From Rosa chinensis (lineage: Eukaryota; Streptophyta; Magnoliopsida; Rosales; Rosaceae): a stretch of 64,000 nt of DNA. The notes under the pieces are model-generated. The model did no database searches and was not told where the DNA came from. It worked only from the letters and a program-made list of their open reading frames with translations. The translations under genes were made by a program, and so were the position numbers. The stretch spans positions 28,564,501 through 28,628,500 of the forward strand of contig NC_037090.1 in NCBI RefSeq assembly GCF_002994745.2. Direction: 5' to 3'. Below, one piece after another: positions 1 through 7,626 of the stretch. Numbering within the stretch: the first letter of the stretch is position 1; each line of letters opens with the position of its first letter.

Positions 1-842
1 TGCAATGGTTTACTTTGGTAAGATATGGATTACAAAACGGGGAATTTGATTCTACACCCAAATTCACACACACCTTTTAGATTAATTAAACCCATCTATA
101 AGATTGTTTTAATATACACCCAAACCTATTAATTAGGTTTATATACAAAAAAAAACTATTAAATAGGATAAATATCAAAACCCATTATTGTTAAGAATTG
201 CTAAAGCTGCCACCATCCCCAAACTTTCTGCAGATGCAAGTCTTGAAACGGTTGCACAAAGACATCGCCCAGAATTAATCAACTCTTGATTCCAGCAATT
301 GAAATCAATACCTGGTTGGAGGTTATGTAATCTCCACATTCAAAAGCCTAATCTAAATCAATACCTGGATTGGAGGTTGTGTAATCTCCACATTCAAAAG
401 CAAGAATTATAGGTGCCTAAGTCATTCTCTGAATGATTTAGGTACAAATTGTGAACTCCCTGAATGATAGGTACCTAAATCATTTGTTTATGTTAAAACC
501 CACATGATGTTTAACACCTGAATGATTGACAAAATTATGCAATTTTACCTATGGTTCATTCTACCTAAGTGATTCCCTGATTGATAGGTACAAATTGTGA
601 ACTCCTAAATGATAGGTACCTGAGTCATTTGCTTATGTTAAAACTCACATGATATTTAACACCTGTACAATAGAAAAAATTATACAGTTATACGGTTATA
701 CCTATGGTTCATCTAGAAATACCAAAATTAGCAAGTGAAAGTAAATGACAAGTGTGTTGGATTATTCTATTTCATTTCCATTCTATATAAAGCATTTATT
801 AGTATATCTAGCTATCTATTGATTCCTTTTTGTGAACCGCAG
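1..842. other. AT-rich upstream or intron sequence with internal direct duplications
   Basis: No coding sequence is recognisable here. It probably belongs to the intron or upstream region of the kinase exon that begins near 843. Two imperfect direct duplications are visible. One is about 43 bp (308-350 and 360-402, both reading AATACCTGG..GGAGGTT..GTAATCTCCACATTC). The other is about 120 bp (about 450-575 and 590-711, both with GATAGGTACCT, CATTTG.TTATGTTAAAAC and TTTAACACCTG). They look like local segmental duplications rather than a named repeat family. The ectodomain exon expected for an LRK10L receptor kinase is not seen, so it lies outside the window or is lost. Confidence 0.5.
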
Positions 843-1542
843 TACTATTCCAAGCAGTAAAGCTATTATTTGGCTTTCCCCTTGTGATTGCATTACTAAT
901 CTACAAATGCCGAAGGAGGCACTTGTCTATGTATGAGAACATAGAAGACCTTCTGCAGAGTAACAACAATCTCATTCCGGTGAGGTACTCTTACGCAGAC
1001 ATCAAGAATATGGCAAGAGGTTTCAAGGATAAACTTGGTGAAGGAGGCTACGGTACAGTTTACAAGGCAAAGCTCCGTAGTGGCCATCTTGTAGCCATCA
1101 AGATGTTGGGTAAATTCAGAGCTAATGGGCAAGATTTTATCAACGAAGTCGCTACCATCGGAAGGATTCACCACGTTAATGTGGTTCAACTTATTGGATT
1201 CTGTGTCGAGGGATCAAAGCGTGATCTTATATATGATTTCATGCCCAATGGCTCTCTTGAAAAATATTTCTTTTCTCAACAAGGAGTCATCTCCTTGAGT
1301 TGTGAAAAGATATTCGAAATTGCGCTTGGTGTAGCCCGTGGTATTGATTATCTACACCGGGGATGTGACATGCAAATTTTACACTTCGACATCAAGCCTC
1401 ACAATATTCTTCTAGACGATACTTTCATACCAAAGGTTTCTGATTTTGGGTTAGCAAGGCTAAACCCATTGGATAATAGCATGGTGCCTATGACAGCAGC
1501 AAGAGGTACCATAGGATACATAGCTCCAGAACTATTCTATAG
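843..1542 (+). pseudogene. LRK10L-type receptor-like kinase, TM and N-lobe part of a split last exon
   Basis: This is the 5' half of the last exon of a LEAF RUST 10 DISEASE-RESISTANCE-like receptor kinase. A splice acceptor (CCGCAG) lies at 841-842. The reading frame encodes the end of a membrane span ([15 protein letters not shown]), the family juxtamembrane motif [19 protein letters not shown], the Gly loop GEGGYGTVY, the lysine motif VAIKML, the catalytic loop [12 protein letters not shown] (a non-RD kinase, usual for this family), DFGLAR and APELFY. At 1542 the frame runs into a retroelement and stops at about 1589. Kinase subdomains IX-XI resume at 7202. With the insertion and one target copy ignored, the two halves are in frame, and I saw no other lesion. 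The insertion probably destroys function by truncating the C-lobe. Confidence 0.9.
1538..1542. repeat. Target-site duplication TATAG, left copy
   Basis: The 5-bp sequence TATAG lies directly before the first LTR base (TGTTGG at 1543). It is repeated at 7202-7206, directly after the last LTR base (..TTTAACA, ending 7201). A perfect 5-bp duplication with TG..CA ends is the mark of integrase-mediated insertion of the whole array as one unit. Confidence 0.92.
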
Positions 1543-1725
1543 TGTTGGAAAGGAAAGATCCCACATTGGAAAAGTGACAAATGAAATATAACTTATAAGT
1601 GGGTGGATCTCACCCAATTGTACCGAGGCCTTTTGTGATTAAAACCCAACACCTAAATGAGTGGTTAAGTTGGGACAATATCGGTACAATGGTGGGCCAC
1701 GGGCCACGCTTGTCGCTGTTTAACA
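1543..1725 (+). repeat. TRIM LTR copy 1
   Basis: This 183-bp LTR starts TGTTGGAAAGGAAAGATCCC and ends CTGTTTAACA. It is followed at once by the primer-binding site TGGTATCAGAGC (1726-1737), complementary to the 3' end of initiator tRNA-Met. Near-identical copies lie at 6594-6792 and 7020-7201. It has no coding capacity. Confidence 0.9.
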
Positions 1726-1952
1726 TGGTATCAGAGCGGGTCCTTCTCCAATTGCGTCTCCACGTAGGCACGTATCATGAACCCAAATTGGGGTTCCCTG
1801 TATTGCCATTGAAATTACCAAGTGTCCAATGTGGGCCTTGGATTGTATCGACCAAGTCTCCGATATGAGACTTGTGTCCCAATTTCTAATGTGGAAATTG
1901 GATTAATTAATTTCACGTGCAAACCTAGAGTTAGGTTGCACGTGAGGGGGCG
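1726..1952 (+). other. TRIM internal domain 1 with PBS, hairpin and PPT
   Basis: The domain runs from PBS TGGTATCAGAGC (1726-1737) to the polypurine tract GAGGGGGCG (about 1944-1952), directly before the next LTR. Just 5' of the PPT is an almost perfect inverted repeat, CACGTGCAAACCTA / TAGGTTGCACGTG (1914-1944), with a central GAGT. The same domain recurs at 6366-6593 and 6793-7019. No ORF of note. Confidence 0.85.
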
Positions 1953-2102
1953 TGTTGGAAAGGAAAGATCCCACATTGGAAAAGTGACAAATGAAATATA
2001 ACTTAAACAGCGACAAGCGTGGCCCGTGGCCCACCATTGTACCGATACTGTCCCAACTTAACCACCCATTAGGTGTTGGGTTTTAATCACAAAAGGCCTC
2101 GG
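1953..2102. repeat. TRIM LTR copy 2, broken: 5' part plus inverted 3' part
   Basis: The LTR begins normally (TGTTGGAAAGG) but after AACTTA (2006) it switches to the reverse complement of the LTR 3' half (2004-2102). About 30 bp from the LTR middle are missing, and the inverted piece ends at CCTCGG, where the copia sequence starts. TTA at the first switch and CCGAGG/CCTCGG at the second are shared by both partners. Short homologies of this kind point to repair by end-joining. Confidence 0.85.
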
Positions 2103-3826
2103 AACTCAGCTTCTGCACTTGATCTGGCAACGACTTTTTGCTTTTTGCTACGCCACGTGACAAGGTTCCCTCCAACAAAAGTGAAGTACCCAGATGTAGA
2201 ACGTCTGTCCGTTTTATCACCAGCCCAATCTGCATCTGTGTACCCAACAACTTCCAATTCATCTTTTTTCTGAAACAGTAACCCTTTACCTGGCGCCCTC
2301 TTCAAGTACCTCAAAATACGAAAGACTGCATCCATATGCTCTTCACTAGGACAATGCATAAATTGACTAACAACACTCACAGCATAAGCAATATCAGGTC
2401 TAGTATGTGAAAGATAAATCAACCTTCCTACAAGACGTTGATACCTCCCTTTATCAGTTGGCACTTGATCAGGATAGATAGCAAGTCCGTGATTCATCTC
2501 AATGGGTGTCTCGATGGGTCGGCAGTCCAGCATCCCCGTTTCAGCAAGTAAATCAAGAACATATTTCCTCTGTGAAAGTGAAATCCCCTTCTTAGACCTT
2601 GCAACTTCAATACCCAAAAAATACTTTAGTTGTCCCAGATCCTTCATTTCAAACTCCTTTGACAAATACTTTTGCAATTCATTTATCTCCTTCGGATCAT
2701 CTCCTGTAACAATCATGTCATCAACATACACAATAAGAGCTGTAATCTTACCATTCTTGCGCTTGATGAACAAGGTATGGTCAGAATTGCTCTGTCTATA
2801 TCCAAAGGCTTTCATGGACTTTGAAAATCTTCCAAACCAAGCTCTTGGAGACTGCTTTAGGCCATACAAAGACTTCTTCAATTTACACACCTTGCCAACA
2901 TCACTTGGGTAATTCTTAACACCTGGGGGCATATCCATGTACACTTCTTCCTCCAAATTCCCATTAAGAAACGCATTCTTCACATCCAACTGGTGCAAGG
3001 GCCAATCTTTGTTTGCTGCAAGTGAGATTAGAATCCGGACAGTATTAATCTTTGCCACAGGTGCAAAAGTCTCCTCATAATCAATCCCATAGCGTTGTGT
3101 ATATCCTTTGGCAACCAACCTCGCTTTGTATCTATTAATAGTTCCATCTGCATTAAGCTTCACAGTAAATACCCAACGACATCCTACAGTCTTCTTTCCA
3201 ACCGGCATAGGTAGTAGCTCCCATGTTGCATTTTTCTGAAGAGCTTCCAATTCTTCATTCATTGCCTTGGTCCATTTTGGATTCGCCAATGCATCCTGCA
3301 CATTACTAGGAATAGATACAGTAGATAATTGATCAACAACAAGTGCATGTGACCCAGAAATCCTATGGTTAGACATAAAATTAGCTATAGGGTATTTAGC
3401 TTTGGCTTTGATATCTGGTTCATATTGTTTCTTAGGAATTCCCTTGGTAACCCTTTGTGATTTCCTAGGTTCGACACTTTCTAACCCAGAAGACTCATTA
3501 AAGTTTAGGGATACCTGAGGTGGATCATTCTGACTTGGATCTTCAGTTGGTGAGGCAGAAGGGGGAATATCTTGTGTGTGAGCTTCAGATACATCTTGAT
3601 TTTGTTTCAAGTTATCCAGAAAAGTCGTCTCTTCTGTCTCGGAATTCACAACGCTCTGTTCGGCAGTTTCAGCAGTTGCATTATCTGTTTCGGAATTCAC
3701 AACACTCTGTTCGGCAGTCGCATTCCTTGTTTCGGAATTCACAACACTCCGTTCGGCAGTCGCATTTTCTGTTTCGGAATTTACAACACTCTGTTCGGCA
3801 GTCGCATTCCTTGTTTCGGAATTCAC
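2097..3826 (-). pseudogene. Copia pol: reverse transcriptase and start of RNase H
   Basis: This ORF encodes the copia RT region. Visible are WTKAMNEELEALQKNATWELL, GCRWVFTVK, the ARLVAKGYTQ block, DVKNAFLNG, KKSLYGLKQSPRAW, the catalytic YVDDM, GYTDADWAGD and SSAEAEF, where the RNase H domain breaks off. The rest of RNase H is at 6026-6360. The 5' part is an expanded 14-residue repeat (NSET.NATAE.SVV), encoded by a 42-bp minisatellite that joins the integrase C-terminus to RT. A shortened repeat unit puts this ORF out of frame with the integrase ORF upstream, so pol is split. Confidence 0.9.
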
Positions 3827-3925
3827 AACACTCCGTTTACAACACTCTGTTCGGCAGTCGCATTCCTTGTTTCGGAATTCACAACACTCCGTTCGGCAGT
3901 CGCATTTTCTGTTTCAGAATTTCTA
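3637..3925 (-). repeat. 42-bp minisatellite inside copia pol
   Basis: About six tandem units of 42 bp (ACAACACTCTGTTCGGCAG.. then CATT..TGTTTCGGAATTC) encode the 14-residue repeat NSETxNATAExSVV. Units alternate between two forms (CATTCCTTG / CATTTTCTG). At about 3836 one unit is shortened, giving CTCCGTTTACAACACTC, which produces the frameshift between the two pol ORFs. The linker between integrase and RT in copia elements is variable, so expansion is tolerated there. Confidence 0.85.
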
Positions 3926-5634
3926 CCTTCAAATCGTTCCTCCAAATCTTCCAAGTCTTCAAAGACATCAAAATCAATAATAGAACAAGGATTCCCTTCA
4001 TAACCTCTCTCCCCCTGAAGGGAAGACTGAGAAGTTCCTCCTGAGTAATATGGCTCTGATTCATGGAATGAGACATCAAGAGATATATGTATAGTGCCAG
4101 TAAGAGGATCATAACATCGATAACCCTTCTGGAAGTCAGCATAACCAACAAAGATACACTTACGGGCACGGGGATCAAGCTTGCTGCGTTGAGGCTTGGG
4201 AATATGAACATAGGCTGTGCACCCAAACACCCGGGGCTCCAAATTAGGCATAGAAGGGATGGTCAAAAGTGTATGAAGCTTCTGATGAGGATTCTGAAAC
4301 TCAATCACCCATGAAGGAGTACGGTTGATAAGATATGCTGCTGATTTTACTGCTTCTCCCCAATAGGATCGAGGTACATTCATACCAAACAAGGAAGCAC
4401 GAACAACTTCCATCAACTGCCTGTTCTTCCGTTCTGCTAAACCATTCTGTTGAGGAGTATAAGAATTGGAGGTTTGATGACAAATTCCATGTGACCGGCA
4501 AAACTCAATCATAGGGCCATTCACAAACTCTCCACCATTGTCAGACTGAAACACTCTGATGGATTGTTGATACTGAGTTGCCACCATTTTGTGAAATTCG
4601 GTAAACATTCCAAATACATCACTCTTATTCTTCAGTATTGACACCCATGTCATGCGAGTGCAATCATCAATAAACGTTACAAAATACCGAGCTCCAGAAA
4701 GAGAAGGAATTTTCGCAGGACCCCAGACATCGGAGTGAATCTTCATAAAAGGAACAGGACTTTTATTAAGACTTGGTGAATATGAAATACGGTGACTCTT
4801 GGCCAGTTCGCAGATGTCACAGTGGAAATCCAAATCGCTAACAACTGAAAACAATTGAGGTTGCAGCTTCTTAAGATAACGAAAGGATAGATGACCTAAA
4901 CGGCGATGCCATAACCATACAGCTTCCTTCGCATTCTCTACCCCGTTGATATGATTAGCCTGTCCCAAAAGATGCTTCTGTTTCTTTCCAGTCTCTGTCA
5001 AATCCAGATAGTATAATTTCCCCCTTCTAACACCATAACCAAGAATCCGCCGAGTCAGAATGTCTTGAAACACACAAAAAGACGGATAGAAGGTCACAAT
5101 ACATGCAAGAGCTAAAATAACTTGACCAACAGACAAGAGATTATAAGCTAGTGATGGAACAACTAAGACAGATTCAAGGGTTAAAGTATCAGATAAAGCA
5201 ATAGAACCTTCTCCGGTGACCGGAGTTGGAGTACCATCAGCAGTAGAGACAATGTCTTGAGGGGAACGTCTAAGGTTTTTCACAAGACTTGGGTCATTGG
5301 TCATATGGTCAGATGCACCTGTATCAATTATCCATGTATTATTCAAAGTAGCCTTACCCTTCATACCTGACTGCGCTACATTAGCGGAGGCATTGTCGAG
5401 ATGCTCTTCCTCTGTAGTAGCAATAGCCGCCTTGCCCGGATTCTTTCGCGGTTTCCTGGTGAAATCCCACCAATCAGGGTAGCCAATCACTTCATAGCAC
5501 CGCTCCTTGGTATGACCTACTTCCCCACAGACAACACATTTTTTGTTTGCGTATGGGTTTGGTTTGTCATGAGGACGGCGTGGAGAAGGACCTGAGAAGC
5601 CTGGAGGAGGACCTGGTCGGCGTTGAACGGCCAT
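3823..5634 (-). pseudogene. Copia gag zinc knuckle, protease and integrase
   Basis: The frame opens with a short basic stretch and the CCHC zinc knuckle CVVCGEVGHTKERC, followed by protease (WIIDTGASDHMT), the pre-integrase motif WHRRLGHLSFRYL, and the integrase core (HSDVWGP, FIDDCTR, SDNGGEF, NGLAERKNR). The integrase C-terminal motif KCIFVGY is present. The usual copia gag domain of 200 or more residues upstream of the zinc knuckle is missing: only about 200 bp separate this ATG from the PBS. The ORF runs into the minisatellite and stops after a frameshift. The element would therefore depend on others for gag. Confidence 0.9.
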
Positions 5635-5639
5635 TGAGG

Positions 5640-5839
5640 AATTTGGGATTTGTTTGTTTTTTTTTTTAGGTTTGGTTTTTCTAGGGTTTCAAAAAATTCA
5701 GGGATGGCTTGATTTTAATGGTGGTGGTACGCAGCGGTTTGTGGTGTGCTTTGGGATTCAGGATTCAGGATTCAAGATTCAGGATTCAGGATTCAAAGGA
5801 TGCAGGCAAGTTCAAAGGATTGAACCTGCTCTGATACCA
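5640..5839 (-). other. Copia leader with PBS and short GGATTCA repeats
   Basis: Between the pol ATG and the LTR lies a leader of about 200 bp. The PBS (reverse complement of TGGTATCAGAGC) is at 5828-5839. About six degenerate copies of GATTCAG(G/A) lie at about 5753-5800. No gag ORF is found in this leader. Confidence 0.8.
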
Positions 5840-6018
5840 AGTAGAAAAGAATACTTCAATTCAAGGTTAATTCGATAAATCTATTCATCCCACAATGGGG
5901 ATATATATACAAATACAAAGGAGTAGTCTAACTCTAATAGGAAACAATCTTTCCATAATTATAGGATATTCTAATTAAATAAAATCCTAATTACATACAG
6001 ATTTACAGCGATTCTACA
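5840..6018 (-). repeat. Single LTR of the permuted copia element
   Basis: This LTR of about 179 bp reads, on the minus strand, TGTAGAATCGCTG.. to ..TTCTACT, with terminal inverted TGTAGAA/TTCTAC. The polypurine tract (rc of CTCCCCCTC, 6019-6027) abuts its 5' side and the PBS its 3' side. It is the only LTR of this element. A normal integrated copy would have two. Confidence 0.85.
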
Positions 6019-6025
6019 CTCCCCC

Positions 6026-6360
6026 TCAAGTTGGTGCATAGATGTCTATCATGCCCAACTTGTCAACCGAGCTGTCAAATACCTTCCTGGACACTCCTTT
6101 AGTAAGAACATCAGCTAATTGCTCCTCTGAGTTTACAAATGGAAAGCGAATAACCTTTCTGTCAAGATTTTCTTTAATAAAATGACGGTCAACCTCCACA
6201 TGCTTTGTTCTATCATGCTGAACTGGATTATGTGCAATCTCAATGGCAGCTGTATTATCACAATGCAAATCCATAGGCTTTTTAAGCTTGTAACCCAGGT
6301 CCTTCAAGACATTACGAATCCACAATATTTCACATACTCCATGTGCCATACCTCGGAACT
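6026..6360 (-). pseudogene. Copia pol: C-terminal RNase H piece, displaced
   Basis: It encodes MAHGVCEILWIRNVL, LHCDNTAAIEIAHNPVQHD, KHVEVDRHFIKE and the end motif EEQLADVLTKG, finishing at a stop at 6026-6028 next to the polypurine tract. This is exactly the part of RNase H missing from the ORF ending at 2097. The piece lies beyond the LTR rather than next to RT, which is the basis for calling the element circularly permuted. Confidence 0.9.
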
Positions 6361-6365
6361 TGGTT

Positions 6366-6593
6366 ATGGTATCAGAGCGGGTCATTCTCCAATTGCGTCT
6401 CCACGTAGGCACGTATCATGAACCTAAATTGGGGTTCCCTGTATTGCCATTGAAATTACCAAGTGTCCAATGTGGGCCTTGGATTGTATCGACCAAGTCT
6501 CCGATATGAGACTTGTGTCCCAATTTCTAATGTGGAAATTGGATTAATTAATTTCACGTGCAGACCTAGAGTTAGGTTGCACGTGAGGGGGCG
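6366..6593 (+). other. TRIM internal domain 2
   Basis: It starts ATGGTATCAGAGCGGG directly after the copia break and a 5-bp filler (TGGTT, 6361-6365). It ends with GAGGGGGCG. The hairpin lies at 6555-6585 (one substitution against copy 1). Its own upstream LTR 3' end is missing, having been replaced by the inverted LTR and copia sequence. Confidence 0.85.
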
Positions 6594-6792
6594 TGTTGGA
6601 GAGGAAAGATCCTACATTGGAAAAGTGACAAATAAAATATAACTTATAAGTGGGTGAATCTCACCCAATTGTACCGAGGCCTTTTGTGATTAAAACCCAA
6701 CACCTATCGGGTGGTTAAGTTGGGACAATATCGGTACAATGGTGGGCCACGGGCCACGCTTGTCGCTGTTCCACGCTTGTCACTGTTTAACA
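6594..6792 (+). repeat. TRIM LTR copy 3, with a short internal duplication
   Basis: This LTR of about 199 bp is longer than its sisters because the end segment CCACGCTTGTC.CTGTT is duplicated (about 6763-6787). It starts TGTTGGAGAGG, ends TTTAACA and is followed by PBS TGGTATCAGAGC at 6793. Confidence 0.85.
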
Positions 6793-7019
6793 TGGTATCA
6801 GAGCGGGTCCTTCTCCAATTGCGTCTCCACGTAGGCACGTATCATGAACCCAAATTGGGGTTCCCTGTATTGCCATTGAAATTACCAAGTGTCCAATGTG
6901 GGCCTTGGATTGTATCGACCAAGTCTCCGATATGAGACTTGTGTCCCAATTTCTAATGTGGAAATTGGATTAATTAATTTCACGTGCAAACCTAGAGTTA
7001 GGTTGCACGTGAGGGGGCG
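6793..7019 (+). other. TRIM internal domain 3
   Basis: The PBS is at 6793-6804, the hairpin at 6981-7011 and the polypurine tract at about 7011-7019. The sequence is nearly identical to internal domain 1. No ORF. Confidence 0.85.
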
Positions 7020-7201
7020 TGTTGGAAAGGAAAGATCCCACATTGGAAAAGTGACAAATGAAATATAACTTATAAGTGGGTGGATCTCACCCAATTGTAC
7101 CGAGGCCTTTTATGATTAAAACCCAACACCTAACGGGTGGTTAAGTTGGGACAATATCGGTACAATGGTGGGCCACGGGCCACGCTTGTCACTGTTTAAC
7201 A
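7020..7201 (+). repeat. TRIM LTR copy 4, right end of the array
   Basis: This 182-bp LTR starts TGTTGGAAAGG and ends CACTGTTTAACA, followed directly by the right target copy TATAG (7202-7206). Confidence 0.9.
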
Positions 7202-7626
7202 TATAGAAACATCGGAGGCATTTCATACAAAGCCGATGCATACAGTTTGGCATGTTGTTGATGGAAATGGCTGGTACAAGGAAGAATTTGGATCCTACTG
7301 TTGAGGATTCAAGCGAGTGTAGCCAAATGTATTTTCCTACATGGGTTTCTGAACAATTAACTGAAGGAAAAGGCATAGAAATAGGAGATGCCACAGAGGA
7401 AGAAATGAAAATCATAAAGAAGATGATCATAGTTGCATTGTGGTGCATACAAATGAAGCCTAGTGAACGCCCTTCTATGAATAAAGTGGTAGAGATGCTT
7501 GAAGGAGAGATTGAGAGCCTACAAATGCCTCCAAAGCCTTTCTTATACTCGCAACAAATCCCAGGTGACAAGGATGCTGAGGATGATTCAAGAACAATGT
7601 TGTCGTCATCATCAACGACAGATTAA
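7202..7626 (+). pseudogene. LRK10L-type receptor-like kinase, C-lobe part of the split exon
   Basis: This is the continuation of the kinase interrupted at 1542. After the TATAG target copy the frame reads [21 protein letters not shown] (subdomain IX), [30 protein letters not shown], the subdomain XI arginine in [17 protein letters not shown], and the family tail [10 protein letters not shown], ending in a Ser-rich stretch and stop TAA at 7624-7626. Length and motifs are normal for the C-lobe of LRK10L proteins. An isolated start here (ATG 7252) would give a protein without ATP-binding or catalytic residues, so this is a broken gene half, not a separate gene. Confidence 0.9.

Larger units (their letters stand above)
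2097..6360 (-). mobile_element. Ty1/copia element, circularly permuted around one LTR
   Basis: Read on the minus strand, the order from 6360 downward is: end of RNase H (6360-6026), polypurine tract (rc of 6019-6027), one LTR (6018-5840), PBS (5839-5828), leader, zinc knuckle, protease, integrase (5634-3823), RT, and the start of RNase H, breaking off at 2097. The two broken ends overlap by the 10-mer CCTCGGAACT (2097-2106 and 6351-6360) in the RNase H coding region, so no pol sequence is lost at the break. One LTR plus every internal part in rotated order is what a one-LTR DNA circle would give if opened inside RNase H. The gag region upstream of the zinc knuckle is absent. Confidence 0.85.
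1543..7201 (+). mobile_element. Tandem TRIM-like LTR element array carrying a permuted copia insertion
   Basis: The 5659-bp insertion begins TGTTGG and ends TTAACA, between TATAG target copies. The order is: LTR (1543-1725), internal domain (1726-1952), 5' part of an LTR (1953-2006), inverted 3' part of an LTR (2004-2102), permuted copia (2097-6360), 5-bp filler, internal domain (6366-6593), LTR (6594-6792), internal domain (6793-7019), LTR (7020-7201). LTRs of about 183 bp, internal domains of about 227 bp, a PBS of TGGTATCAGAGC and a GAGGGGGCG polypurine tract, with no coding capacity, fit a terminal-repeat retrotransposon in miniature (TRIM). Tandem LTR-internal-LTR-internal arrays sharing LTRs are known for TRIMs. 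Activity would depend on proteins supplied by another element. Confidence 0.85.

Noticed and set aside
1543..1725. 5S-RNA-like sequence in the TRIM LTR (GGTTAAGTTGGGAC..GGTAC), as in Cassandra TRIMs
   Set aside because: Only a loose similarity to the 5S C-box region; the LTR is shorter than Cassandra LTRs and no full 5S domain is visible.
3520..4044. Plus-strand frames of 143-174 codons with repeated FRNSQHSVRQSH-like units
   Set aside because: They are shadows of the 42-bp coding minisatellite in the minus-strand copia pol.
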